A DNA stretch of 64,000 nt from Verticillium longisporum (Eukaryota; Ascomycota; Sordariomycetes; Glomerellales; Plectosphaerellaceae), in the NCBI GenBank assembly GCA_019188255.1, contig JAETXT010000004.1:62001-126000 (forward strand), written 5' to 3'. Each line of letters starts with the position of its first letter. The first letter of the stretch is position 1. Below the pieces are notes generated by a model that was given only the letters and a program-made list of their open reading frames with translations, was not told where the DNA came from and did no database searches. The position numbers and the translations under genes were made by a program. Positions 1 through 10,447 of the stretch are shown here, in pieces.

Positions 1-806
1 CCTATAGACATGGCCTATGGGCGCCCCTCAAAACCGAGGCACACCAAATGCCGGTGCGCGCCAGCACAAGAGGCACAACCACATGTAACTATGTAGTGCC
101 CCCAAGGTCGTCGTCCACGTTTGATTATCCTTGATGCCTCCCCCGCATACAAAGTCCAGTATAGTAGACATTTCCCCCTCTTCTTGGCTCGCTATCCCCC
201 GCAATGACGATCCCTTTTTACACCCCCTGGCCATGGCCCTGCCCCTGACCTTGGCTCTGACCTCCGGGGCCACCCCTTGCGGGAGTCTCCTTCCGCGGTC
301 CTCCGTGCTGCCTCTACAAGCTGCAAGATATACCCTTCCCAATCAAATCGAGGGCAACCCGGCCCGCGGACCACGACCGCACCAAGCCGGCGCAAAGTCT
401 CCCGAGCCCACAACCGCAGCGACGCTGTTTGCTGGCGCACATCCTGCCTGTCCTGGCCGCGGGACCAAGACGAGAGCCAAGGCCGTCCGGACGTCACGTT
501 GCCAGGTTCTAGCTGCAATCACTCGGCCCTTTATATTTGCAGCCACACAAGCGTCCAACTTTGATTGACGGCATTTGGCGGCAAGCAGGCATGGGATACG
601 GGAATGCAGACACCGCAGCGTGGACGCCTGGGTAAACCTTGACCCACGCAATGGGGACGTCCGTCTGCCTATAAGACGAGCACTGGCTTCGTTGAGGACA
701 TCACCGTACCTCCACCCTCCCCCCAAGGGCAGCGATCTCCCGAGCAGAACATACAGATCCAGGTCATCTACCATCGCTGGCCTTCAGCCCCTCCCCCTCT
801 CCCACC
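1..806 (+). promoter_or_regulatory. Upstream region of the GH3 beta-glucosidase
   Basis: No convincing gene is seen here. A TATA-like CTATAAG lies near 668-675, about 135 bp before the ATG at 807, and the last 80 bases are pyrimidine-rich, as in many fungal 5' leaders. One CCGGGG at 264-269 fits the CreA carbon-repressor consensus. That would suit a glucose-repressed glycosidase, but a single 6-mer is weak evidence. The open frames on both strands here have no recognisable domain. Confidence 0.35.
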
Positions 807-3111
807 ATGCACGTCAACAAGCTCCTCGCCGTCCTAGCGGCGTCGACCCTTCAGGCCCTTGCGCAAACGAACAATGCAGCCTGGGACGCAGCCTATGCTA
901 AAGCCGAGGCGGCCCTCGAGAAGCTGACGCAGGAAGAGAAGATCGGCATCGTCACCGGCATCGGTTGGAATCAGGCGCCCAACGGTCCCTGCATCGGTAA
1001 CACGAGCCCCGTGTCATCGATCGGCTACCCCTCGCTCTGCCTGCACGATGGACCCCTCGGAGTGCGCTGGGGCAGGAGCATCACGGCCTTCACGCCAGCC
1101 GTGCAGGCTGCCTCGACGTGGGACGTCGAGCTCATCCGCCAGCGCGGCGCCTACCTCGCCGCCGAATTCAAGGGCACCGGCGTCAACGTCATCCTCGGTC
1201 CGGCCCCCGGCGCTCTCGGCAAGAACGCCGAGGGCGGCCGCAACTGGTAGGGGTCCGCCCCCGACCCATACCTCCAGGGCATCCCGTCGCAAGTGACCGG
1301 CGAGGCTCTGCAGGCGGGTGGCGTGCAGGCGACAGCCAAGCACTTTATCGTCAACGAGCAGGAGATCAACCGTGAGCAGATCAGCAGCAATGTCGACGAC
1401 CGCACCATGCACGAGCTATACCTGTGGCCTTTTGCCGACACGCTGCGCGCCAACGTGGCAGCTGTCATGTGCTCTTACAACCGTGTCAACGGCACCCACG
1501 CGTGCGAGAACAGCGGCGTCCTCAACGACCTGCTCAAGACGGAGCTCGGATTCCCTGGCTACGTCATGAGTGATTGGTTCGTGGCCCAGCAGACGACATC
1601 GGGCGCAGCCAACGCCGGTATGGACATGTCGATGCCCGGCTCCGGCTGGGCCGGCGGCGACGAGCTCTGGGGCCCCAAGCTTCAGGCTGCCATTGACACC
1701 GGAGATGTCGAGCAGTCGAGGCTCGAGGACATGGGCCGCCGCATTCTTGCAGGTTGGTATCTCCTCGGCCAGGACGGCGGGTACCCGCCGGTCAACATCC
1801 AGGCCAACGTTCAGGCCAACCACGCCGAAAACGTGCGCGCTTGCGCCCGCGACGGTACCGTGCTCCTGAAAAACGAAGACGCTATCTTGCCTCTCAAGGC
1901 CCCGGGCAGCATCGCCGTCATTGGGTCATCATCGATCCAGAACCCCAATGGCATCAACTCGTGCGTCGACCAGGGCTGCAACGAGGGCGCCCTTGGCATG
2001 GGCTGGGGCTCGGGTGCCGTTGAGTACCCGTACCTCGTTGCGCCACTTGACGCAATCAAGGTGCAGGCGGCGGCCGACGGAACCGACATTGTGTCGAGCA
2101 CCACGGATGACACAGCAGCTGGTGCTAGGGCAGCCACTGGTGCCGATGTTGCGCTCGTCTTCATCACGGCTAACTCGGGCGAGGGTTACATCACGGTTGA
2201 GGGCAACGTCGGCGACCGCAACAACCTGGACCCTTGGAACGATGGAAACGAGCTCGTGGCCGCCGTAGCTGCCGTCAACGATAACGTTGTGGTCGTCGTG
2301 CACAGCACGGGCGCCGTGATCCTCGAGAAGATCCTGGCGCTGCCCAGCGTCAAGGCTGTTGTCTGGGGCGGTCTGCCGTCGCAGGAGAACGGCAACGCTG
2401 TCGTCGACATTGTTTGGGGATCAACCAACCCCAACGGCAAGCTGCCGTACACGATTGCCAAGTCTGAGAACGACTACAGCAGCAAGGTGATTCGCAACGG
2501 CGGCGATGACAACTTTAGCGAGGGGCTGTATGTCGACTACCGCCACTTTGACGCGCAGAACATTGAGCCGCGTTTCGAGTTTGGCTTCGGGCTGTGTGAG
2601 TTCATGTTCCTTTCTGCTGCGTCTGCTTCTAGGTGATGGGCAACTGCTAATATGAGTCAGCCTACACGAAATACGAGTACTCGAACATCGCCGTCACCTC
2701 GGTGGCCATTGGCGGCCCAGCCGTCGGCGAGACGGGACCAGGCGGACGCATCGACCTCTTTGACGATGTCGCCGAGGTCACGGCAACGATTACAAACACG
2801 GGCGAGGTGGCCGGCGCCGAGGTCGCGCAGCTGTACATCACGCTGCCGGCAAGCGCGCCGGCAACGCCCCCAAGCAGCTGCGCGGATTCGCCAAGCTCAA
2901 GCTCGCGGCTGGCGAGTCGGGCACGGTGACGTTCCCGCTGCGGCGCAAGGACCTGAGCTACTGGGACGTCACCAGCCAGAACTGGATCGTGCCGCAGGGC
3001 ACCATCGGCGTCAAGGTGGGCGCGTCGAGCCGGGACATCAGGCTTGAGGGCGAGATTGAAGTGACGGGCGGCCCACCGGCGTGCCGCAAGAGGGCGCGCA
3101 TCGTGAGGTGA
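807..3111 (+). pseudogene. GH3 beta-glucosidase with a nonsense codon and a frameshift
   Basis: Secreted glycoside hydrolase family 3 beta-glucosidase, which would hydrolyse cellobiose and short beta-glucosides outside the cell. It resembles Trichoderma BGL1/Cel3A along its whole length. The start at 807 gives a signal peptide (about residues 1-20, cleavage near ALA-Q). Visible motifs are LCLHDGPLGVRW, KHFIVNEQE and GYVMSDW, whose Asp (D256) is the predicted nucleophile, then GEGYITVEGN and a C-terminal fibronectin-III-like end (RRKDLSYWD). An intron at 2596-2660 (GTGAGT, branch GCTAAT, CAG) joins GFGL to SYTKYEYS. Two lesions break it. TAG at 1248-1250 replaces the Glu codon of the family motif NWEG. 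The C-run at 2867-2871 is one base short, so the last ~80 codons lie in another frame. Read through both, the product is about 746 residues, close to the family's usual ~745. It could be a young pseudogene or an intact gene with sequence errors; the nonsense change is not a homopolymer slip. Confidence 0.85.
2596..2660 (+). other. Spliceosomal intron in the GH3 gene
   Basis: 65 bp with donor GTGAGT, branch-like GCTAAT and acceptor CAG. Splicing joins GFGL to SYTKYEY, a contiguous conserved GH3 segment, which supports the exact boundaries. Confidence 0.8.
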
Positions 3112-4107
3112 TCTGACACTAGAAGCGGGAAAGGCTTCCAGCGTGATGCATGGCGATCGTGATAGCGGTAGTCAAAAATAGAGCCGTCGAATCAAATGGC
3201 CGCAGCTGGTGACGTTGCGGGATGTTTAACGCCTCATGGTTCGACGCGAATGCGAGGCTGAGGTGGATGAGAAGCATGATCTTCGCCACGGCATACTCGT
3301 GCCTGATGCGAGTCATTGGGTAAAAAGCCAAGGCCGAATTCCGAGTCTCTGGTGTGGTAGATGGTGATGTTGCCAAGGAGGGGGCACAAGCATACGCGGA
3401 AGGAGAGCCACGCCCACAAGGTCACATGACGGTCGGGCTGTCCGAAACCTCCACCCGCTGAGGCTTGTCGGGGGGCGTAGTGGCGGAGCACGTCAGCCGC
3501 AGGTTACAGCCCTGTACCTTCCGAAGCAAAAGAGCTGCTGTCTACCTGGGTCTGCCCCTGGGTCTGCCTCTGGGCCTGCCACAGCGCTGCGCCTGCCTCG
3601 CACCTGCACTACGAGAACCGTGGTCATGCAGCCAGCAGCAGGAGAGCGCCCAGGCAGCAGAGAAGCAGGAGGGCTCGCTCTGTGCCCAATCGCCAAACAC
3701 GCTGGAGAGCAGCGGCTGCTGCTGGCTGCTGCTGGCTGCTGCTGCTGGCGGACGCCCACCCACCCCGCCGTGCTAAGCCCAGCTAAACCCGTAGCTTCGC
3801 CCCCCGCCTCGGACGCCGGTGTCTATAGCTCGCCATCCGTACCTAGGTACCTTAGACATGGTCCCCATGACCGGTCTGCTCGGCCCCTCTGATGTGTCCG
3901 CGTCAGCCTTCAGCGTGTGTATTATATAACAGTTCCTCCCCATGATGCCGTCCATTCTCCTTGTGGCCAGACACACCTGACCTGATCAGAAACAAGTCAT
4001 ATCACCCATCGCCTCACCAACACAATCACCTACAACACCAGACTCCCCATCATCTGCATCAACCTCAAGCTTTCACATCGGATCAACCCAACAACTCACA
4101 CCTCAAA
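3112..4107. other. Intergenic region with GC-rich triplet repeats and a promoter
   Basis: No gene recognised. It contains a short (GCTGCTGGCT)-type repeat at about 3713-3750, a CTGGGTCTGCC-like repeat at about 3546-3580 and a palindromic CCTAGGTACCTTAG at 3842-3855. A TATA-like ATTATATAAC at about 3921-3930 lies some 180 bp before the next ATG, followed by a CA-rich leader (4010-4107) typical of a highly expressed fungal 5' UTR. Confidence 0.4.
3713..3750. repeat. CTG-rich microsatellite
   Basis: About four imperfect units of GCTGCTGGCT lie in the intergenic region upstream of the glycine-zipper gene. Short open frames over it encode only Leu/Ala/Gly runs, so it is probably noncoding. Confidence 0.6.
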
Positions 4108-4797
4108 ATGTCCGCTTCAGACTACTACGGCAACGGCCAGCCCTCGTACGGCGGCCAGGCCCAAGGCTACCCCTCCCAGCCTCAGTATGCCCAGCAGCAG
4201 CCGACGTACGCCCAAACCCAGGGCTACCCCTCTCAGCCCTCGTACGCCGGTTCTCCCGCCCCCTCGAGCAACAACAACAACCACCTAGCGCCCTACGGCG
4301 CGGCGCCGAACCCCAACTCGCGCCCCACGAGCGCCCAGTCCCAACACTCGTACGGCGGCGGCCAGCCCACCTACGCCGACCAGAACTCCTCCTACGGCGG
4401 CCACAACCAGCAGCAGTACCAGCAGCAGCAGCAACACAACCGTGACGGCCCCGCCGGCTCGGACGCCCAGTTCGGCGAGGACGGCGACCGCGGCATCATG
4501 TCCACCATTGGCGGCGGCGCCGCCGGCGGCTTCATCGGCAAGAAGATCATGGGCGGCAAGCTCGGCGCCATGGCCGGCGCCGTCGTCGGCTCCATCGTCG
4601 CCAACAAGGTCGAGGACCGCTTCAGCTCCAAGAACAGCCACAAGCAGTCCCACCACCAGCAGCAACACCACGGCAGCCAGTACCCGCAGCAGAACCAGTA
4701 CAACCAGGGCTACGGTGCCCCGTATCAGAGCCACCACGGCAGCAGCAGCAGCGGCGGCCTCATGGGCTCCGTCCAGAATCTGCTCGGCAAGCGGTAA
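4108..4797 (+). CDS. Glycine-zipper protein with Q/Y/G-rich flanks
   Basis: Intronless gene of 229 residues. The start at 4108 (context CAAAATG) is chosen because the in-frame sequence upstream is a CA-rich leader without homology-like features. Residues 1-125 are low complexity: repeated YPSQP and SYGG motifs rich in Gln, Tyr, Gly and Ser, with a Q-run at 101-109. Residues 129-170 form a glycine zipper (GGGAAGGFIGKKIMGGKLG and onward to VVGSIV) like the Rickettsia 17-kDa/glycine-zipper-2TM family, a putative membrane-associating hairpin. Residues 176-229 return to Gln/His/Tyr/Ser-rich sequence ending in GLMGSVQNLLGKR. No enzymatic motif or signal peptide is visible. The function is unknown; the family is widespread in filamentous fungi and often annotated only by the glycine zipper. 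Confidence 0.8.
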   Translation: MSASDYYGNGQPSYGGQAQGYPSQPQYAQQQPTYAQTQGYPSQPSYAGSPAPSSNNNNHLAPYGAAPNPNSRPTSAQSQHSYGGGQPTYADQNSSYGGHNQQQYQQQQQHNRDGPAGSDAQFGEDGDRGIMSTIGGGAAGGFIGKKIMGGKLGAMAGAVVGSIVANKVEDRFSSKNSHKQSHHQQQHHGSQYPQQNQYNQGYGAPYQSHHGSSSSGGLMGSVQNLLGKR

Positions 4798-5276
4798 AAG
4801 AAAGGAAAGGACAGGCAGCAGGCGCGTGTGCTGATTATGACGGCTGCATGATGTAATGACGAACGACGGGTACTGTTTTATAGGCATTGGGTTTTTCAAC
4901 AACTGTTAGATACACCTTTTTTTCTTGATTGCGTCGAGTCTGCAAAGCCTCTCGACGAATGAATACCTATCCACTTCCAGACCAAACCAAACCAAACCAA
5001 ACCATGAACGCTCGTGCTTGTCATGATGTTGACCTGATTTTGCTGCCAGACCATCTCGCTCACTCAAATAGCTGCTACATCGCATACCGTACAAGCCGTG
5101 TCTCCTGATCTTTACTATCCACAGCCTTATGTCGTCTAGGCTAGGCCCATCATTCTACCCCGCCCAGAACGAAGCTCTTTCTCGAGGCACCAGACACAAC
5201 AAGCCTGTTCCTAAGGGCATAATCATCCCAAACGCCAGTCATTATTCGTTACAATTCCACCAGATGCCGTTGACCA
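4798..5276. other. Convergent intergenic region with ACCAA repeat
   Basis: Region between two convergent genes, presumably both 3' UTRs. It contains about 4.6 tandem copies of ACCAA at 4981-5003. No open frame with a recognisable product was found. Confidence 0.5.
4981..5003. repeat. (ACCAA)n microsatellite
   Basis: Perfect 5-bp tandem repeat of about 4.6 units in the 3' flank of the glycine-zipper gene. Confidence 0.8.
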
Positions 5277-7071
5277 TTAGCCTACAATCTCCCCCTCCCG
5301 TCGGTTGGGCAGTAGAATCTCCTCGTCGTCCGAGCTATCGTCATCAGCTTGCGCTACGCGGTCCAGCATCCGCTCAATGTCCTCGTCCGCCAGCTTTGGC
5401 CGCGGTCGCGAGTGTCCGCTTCCCAAGCCCGCCGGCAGCGACAGTTGGCTCCGATGACCGAATCCTCCGCTCACGCGTCTCCGCACGGCCGTTCGGGGTT
5501 CCCGTCTGCGAATCAGCATCCACATCCATTTCCATCATGCTCGTGCTCTTCTCAAAGCCAACACGCTTCGGAGGCGGCTGTGGCCTGTGGCTGGGTAGGC
5601 TCTTGCGGGGCTGCGACGTTGGCAGGGCGTGGCGTGTGCCTGGGAGCGGCTGTGACGACGATGTCGCGGGTGCGTAGCCGTGCTTCATGCTGGTAGAGTT
5701 TCCAGGGCTGCTCATGAAGAGCAGCGTTTCGATAGCGTCCTGCTCTCGCACGTTCTGGTGGGGCGAAAACAGAATAGGGTCGGCCAGGGGCGTCCGACCC
5801 ACGCGTTGTAATGGGGTTCCCTGCAGCGAGCTCTGCTGGGCAGGCGTATGAGGAGAGGCGCTGTGGGAATGGGAGAGGAGCGTCGGCGTGTAGTGGGGTT
5901 GGAATTACGACGCGGGTTGTGGGCGGCTGTCGATCGTGAAGGCTGGATAGAGGCTGGAGGTGCTAGGCTCAGAACTGGCTGTGCGACGCCTGGCGGCGAC
6001 GCAGAGTTATGACCACGACGCGATAGAGGCTGCGTGCCGTCCCTCCAAAACGTATCGTATGTCGCCGGGCTCGGGTTGGAGCTGCTCGTCGTCGCGCTGT
6101 GGGGACCACTTCGGGCTGCAGCCAGCATGGCGGTTCGAGGGCTAGCCGAGTTCTCGTAGCGGCCGTGCAGGGTCGAATGACTCGATGTGGGCGAAGCGGC
6201 TTGTGAAGCCATCGACTCGACCTCGTCGATAGAATGTGACTGCCAGCCGTGATTCAACTTCACCATGGCGTACGAGAGACGCGTCTTGAGGTCGCTCGAG
6301 AGCTGCACATGGTTAGCAATTCCCCATAGCGGAGATGGTAGGTGAACTTACATCGCCAATAGTGCTTGCCGTCGTCGACGCCATGGAGACTGCGCTCGTG
6401 TTCCTGGAGTGACCGCCGCGCACGGGCGACACGTTTGTGTCCTTGACTGCGCCATCGGCTGTCCTCTTGCGCGATAGAGAAGTTGCCTCGGGGTTGTACA
6501 TCTTGTCCTGTGCAGCAGCAATTTGAGAGAGCTGAAGAAGCTGGGACTCCTGGCTCGACGCGTGTCCGTTCATGTGGCTTTTGGGCATGTCGCTCTGGCT
6601 GGGTCGGCTCGGTTGGCTGGTAGGCGGGGTAAAGACGTTGTCCGACTCGATAGTTAGTGTCGTGTCTTGGGATGTATCGTCGGGTGTCAATTGATGAGGC
6701 GGAGCGTGTGGTCGTCGTGCGGCAGCGGCGGCGGCAGCGTCCGAGAGATGTGCGAGGGTATGGAGAGCATCGACGACACCCTGTGGTTGTGGTGGCTGCG
6801 CGAGGTGGGCAGCGACAGCGGGATTTCGTGATGGCGCGTCTCGGGTGGGTGGTGCCGCAGCAGGCGCGTCGGGCGCCGCGGTGGATGAGGCGTATCGATG
6901 CAGATTATCCGACAGTAACCTCCCGTCATGGCCAGAACCGGCGTGGCCTATTTGGGAGCGGCCATAGGAGCCGTTGGCGTCGTGAGTGGCAGTGCCTGTA
7001 CCCGTATGTGCATGGCCCAGCTGATGCGGCCGGGTTGCTGCGTCCATAACGCTGGTCGTCGTACTTTGCAT
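5277..7071 (-). CDS. Whi5/Nrm1-family G1/S transcriptional repressor
   Basis: Members of this family bind SBF/MBF and hold back G1/S transcription until phosphorylated by CDK. The first ATG in frame is at 7071. Exon 1 (7071-6352) is Ser/Thr/Pro/His-rich with many SP/TP sites. A 49-bp intron (6303-6351; GTAAGT, CTAAC, CAG) joins TIGD to LSSDLKTRLSYAMVKLNHGW, the Whi5-like core helix that defines the family. Downstream are GRTPLADPILFSP and EQDAIETLLFMSSP (CDK-type sites) and a C-terminal acidic motif LADEDIERMLDRVAQ. These three blocks are not in one frame. The G-run 5895-5898 needs one more base and the G-run 5495-5498 one fewer (or two more) to join them. Read that way the protein is about 581 residues. 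The exact N-terminus is uncertain because the region upstream to 7185 is also open. Confidence 0.75.
6303..6351 (-). other. Spliceosomal intron in the Whi5/Nrm1-like gene
   Basis: 49 bp; on the minus strand it has GTAAGT, branch GCTAAC and acceptor CAG. It lies just before the conserved core helix and keeps phase 0. Confidence 0.8.
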
Positions 7072-8338
7072 GCGAGTACGGGTATGCTGGGACTGACGTG
7101 ATGGGTCGCGGTATTCGCGAGTGTGTCTCAGATGGCGATGGGAAGATGGTGAAGCGGCTGCGATGGGCTCCTGTCCAAGGTACAAATGTGGAAGCCTGGC
7201 AAATGCGTACGTGTACGTCCCAGGCGAGGCGGTTTGAGCCGAGACGGGTGAGGTGGAGGGTCAGGATGACGGGCTTGGATGTAAGATCATGACCGGAGCG
7301 GAAGAGCGGATGATGAAAGGCGAGCGTGCTGTGACGCGGCCTGTAGGTTGACGCCTGTCCTGTCGGGGATGAGGTGGGTGAATTGGGAACGTAGAATTGA
7401 TGAGGAGGAAGGGACGGATGAGGACGTCAAGGTAAGCCTGCACGAAAACGACAACGACGCGGAGAGAATAGCTGGATTGGAAGCGGCGGTGGGCTCCAGT
7501 CCAGACGCTGAGTGTGAGCCAGATCCAGGTGGGAATGGGGAAGGCGCAAGCGATTAACGCGGTGTGTCTCCCCTCACTCTTCAGCGGACGCGTTTTTCGC
7601 TGCGCAGCACACCAGCCGGGACAGGTGAAGGCAGGGGCCGGCCTTAGGGGGAGCGCATTCGGACTTGCGTCGACTGGCTGGTGCTTTGGGGGTGTCAGGG
7701 TGTGCCTGCCCGCGACCGGCTGGCAAGGTCCCCTGGAGCGACCAAGCACAGCGAACCGCGGCCTGCTACTGGGTTCTCCGCCCGAGGACCAAGACCAGCG
7801 CAGGGGCTAACTTGACGCCTGACCCTCTGGGGCAGGCGTGGCCGAAACGAGTCACGGGAACTTGGCAAGAACCAGTCACCAGGACCTCAGTACTATTGCC
7901 TTCATTGTTTCTCAACTCCCCGACATCAGTGGAAGCATTAGTCTGATTGTCTTGCCTTTTCATAGCCTCGATCACTCCTGCGTCCCGTAATTTGAACCCA
8001 GACCCAAGATCATCAAGGTGTTGCAACTGGACGACTCGCTTGTGCCGCCTCCGCATCTATCCCTGACTCGTGGCCCACTTGTCCTTCTGCAGATGGCGTG
8101 CTGCGGGTGCTGGGATCAGGACGACACGAAGTCACGTGCACCGAATCTTGTTTGCTTTTGCCGCAGCATTTCCTCTCATGATTGGTCAAGTCGTGTTTTG
8201 TCAACTTGGAGCACACTCTCCCAGCGATGAGGTTTGTCTGGGAGACCACGTTCATCAGCTACACTTAGCAGTGGATGATTCACCTCACGACACTGGCATA
8301 TTCAGATGCTGGTATTAATGGGGCATCAAGCCTTCAAC
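7072..8338. other. Intergenic region upstream of the Whi5/Nrm1-like gene
   Basis: 1.27 kb between two minus-strand genes. It should hold the promoter and 5' UTR of the Whi5/Nrm1-like gene and the 3' UTR of the ASC-1-like gene. Open frames on both strands have no domain or fungal-protein character. No repeat stands out. Confidence 0.4.
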
Positions 8339-9934
8339 TCACCCGCATGCCGGCTCATCCGCTGTCGATGCGTGCCCATGCGCGCCTCCATCTAATATCA
8401 CGGCCTCGTTATCCCGAAGGTCATCTTGCACCCGCCGCCACTGCGTCTTGCGATCCCGCCGGCCTTGAAGCTCCGCTGCCTTTCCTTTCGGCTCGTAAAC
8501 AGGCTTAATCATGTGGCCTAGAAGGGGGTTGCGGCTAAAAGCACCCCCGCCACCTTGAGGCTGTGGTGTATAGGCCTCCTGGTCCCATTGGGAATCATCC
8601 TCTTCCTGCTCTGGTGACGGCAGCCGCTCGACAGCCGCCATCTTCTTCACAACCCGTCCGCCCACAAGATCGATACTGACAATCTGACGTCGCTTTTCGT
8701 ACTCGGGACGGGCATTCCACTCCATCTCGCGAAGTCCCTCCTGCTGCCGCTCCAGCTCCTTCGCCCGCTCCTCTGGCGACGACCACATGTTGCCCCCTGT
8801 CCCGGCGACAGCCCCGGAAACGTCAAAGTCTGCCGCCTCATCGCGCACCGTTGTCCGCTGCGCATTCTGAGCCTGAAAGTTCAATAGCTTGTCTCTATGT
8901 GCCTTGGCCCTAGCTTCCGCATCGGACAACTGCGGATTATCGGCGGGGCTGTTGCTGCTGCTGCTTGTTTTGAACTGACTGAAAGGTGCCGGCTTCTTGC
9001 TGACTTCGGCACGTTTGTGGATTTCCCTATCGGCCGCCATCTTCTCCCGACCTCTTTCTAGCTTTAGTTCTTGGACCATAGCCTGAACATCTGCAGAGCT
9101 GAGGAGTGGTGCTCCACAGAAGGTACATGGGCCAAGCCCCTCCTTCAGGCAAATAACCTTGCCGCAGGACAGGCAGTTTGGAGCTGCCGCCTGGACGCCA
9201 TGGCGAGCACCAACACAGTTGCATCGGCGGGCGTTGACGTTATCCTGTAATGTGGGGTTGGTCGTCATCTCGAGCGTTCTGATGGCAGCATCGAGGTCGT
9301 TGAGGGCGGTCGAGGCACCAGCCATAGGCGTGCCGCCAGCGATGGACACCTTGGTCGTCGAGCCGGGTTTGGGTGTCGACGAGCGGCTCACAGGGTTGGA
9401 CTTGGCCTTCGCCTTCTGAGGGCCCTCTGATATAAGGTAGCCGGCAGCTGTTCTCTGCGCCGGAGGGGCAGGAGCGGGTGTCGCAGTCTTCGCGGGAGGC
9501 TTGAACGCCGAGGAGGTGGCGGCCGTAGCAGGCGCGGGACTCGGTCGCTTGCCAATGTAGTCTTCTTGCTGACTCTTTTTGCTGTAGCTGAGACCAGGCG
9601 TGGGCAAGGCCTCAACTTGTCGGGGAGGAGGGGTGTGCAGGGCCGGCTTCTTCTTCTTCTGCCCTCGCCTCGGCCTGGGGACACCATCGTTTGGCGCATC
9701 GCTGTTGTTCGCGGAGCTTGCTTCTGGTGTGTAATTCGGGGTTGGTGCAGGTTTGGTGTCTTTGCGTCGCGAGTTGAACGACGAGATAAACTCTATGGCT
9801 TGCGGAGAGTCGCCCAGCAGGTTACCAAAATGCTCTGCGGCCTCGGACTTGGACAATGTCGCGCCATAGTCAAGGACCTGCTTCAATTCGTCCTCCGGCA
9901 GCGGCAGCAGTCGCTGTAGCTGCACGAGCGACAT
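8339..9934 (-). CDS. Activating signal cointegrator 1 (TRIP4/Rqt4-like) zinc-finger protein
   Basis: Fungal homologue of ASC-1 (human TRIP4, yeast Rqt4), a subunit of the ASCC/RQT complex that works with an Ski2-like helicase to split stalled, ubiquitinated ribosomes. Intronless, 531 residues. The ATG at 9934 was chosen because the family begins MSLxQLxRLLPLPEDEL and the only upstream in-frame start is a TTG. Residues 1-58 are the conserved N-terminal helix bundle (SKSEAAEHFGNLLGDSP). A basic patch (RRGQKKKK) and a disordered Pro/Ala/Ser linker follow. The C2HC5 zinc finger lies at about residues 237-278, with CNC, NCLSCGKVIC and CTFCG. The C-terminus holds the conserved NPLLGHMIKPVYEPKGK block. 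It is divergent from malate dehydrogenase, sharing a 513-bp promoter. No lesion seen. Confidence 0.88.
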   Translation of the reverse strand: MSLVQLQRLLPLPEDELKQVLDYGATLSKSEAAEHFGNLLGDSPQAIEFISSFNSRRKDTKPAPTPNYTPEASSANNSDAPNDGVPRPRRGQKKKKPALHTPPPRQVEALPTPGLSYSKKSQQEDYIGKRPSPAPATAATSSAFKPPAKTATPAPAPPAQRTAAGYLISEGPQKAKAKSNPVSRSSTPKPGSTTKVSIAGGTPMAGASTALNDLDAAIRTLEMTTNPTLQDNVNARRCNCVGARHGVQAAAPNCLSCGKVICLKEGLGPCTFCGAPLLSSADVQAMVQELKLERGREKMAADREIHKRAEVSKKPAPFSQFKTSSSSNSPADNPQLSDAEARAKAHRDKLLNFQAQNAQRTTVRDEAADFDVSGAVAGTGGNMWSSPEERAKELERQQEGLREMEWNARPEYEKRRQIVSIDLVGGRVVKKMAAVERLPSPEQEEDDSQWDQEAYTPQPQGGGGAFSRNPLLGHMIKPVYEPKGKAAELQGRRDRKTQWRRVQDDLRDNEAVILDGGAHGHASTADEPACG

Positions 9935-10447
9935 GATCCGCTGGTCGGTATTTGCTGGTGGTGGACGTTGATCACGGCGAGATGCTTGGTTTTCTATCAA
10001 TAGGTTGGTCCCTTACGTTTAGACGAGCTAGGTAAGCTTCAGTGATTCATTGTGATGCACAGGGCCACAACCCCACGTCACCGACAGACTCAGCCGGCCA
10101 GGCCCCCCCGCCAATAGTCAAGCTGGGGCGTCGTCGACGGGCGCTCCAGGCAACCCGACATTTCGCCGACCCTCCCCCGGAATCAACCGGATACAATTGG
10201 AAGGCCAACGAGCGAGATGGCGCTATTTCACTTTGGGGTAGCGCCAGCTGCCTTCCCGGCTCAACGAACCACAGCGACGAATGGCTGGCAGACATCCCAT
10301 GTCGGCGCCCATCTTTTTTCACTGGCACACCTTCCCTCTTCCTCGTCCTTAATATTTCGCGCTCTCCATCCTTCCATCACTTCTATACCCAACCCGTCCG
10401 TCATCAGCACATTCTCCAGGCCGTCTTCAGCAGCCCCTTCAGTCACA
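9935..10447. promoter_or_regulatory. Bidirectional promoter between ASC-1-like and malate dehydrogenase genes
   Basis: 513 bp between divergent start codons. The malate dehydrogenase side is pyrimidine-rich for about 130 bp before the ATG (10,310-10,440), a common feature of strongly expressed fungal genes. No clear TATA box was found. Confidence 0.5.

Noticed and set aside
1248..1278. A tiny intron removing the in-frame TAG of the GH3 gene
   Set aside because: The only GT-AG pair gives about 31 bp, too short for a fungal intron, and it would delete the conserved DPYLQG segment.
3961..4107. 49-codon N-terminal extension of the glycine-zipper protein
   Set aside because: Opens with a non-ATG codon and is CA-rich leader; the ATG at 4108 starts the repeat-rich protein.
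9935..10000. 22-residue N-terminal extension of the ASC-1-like protein
   Set aside because: It would start at TTG, while the family's conserved N-terminus begins exactly at the ATG 9934.
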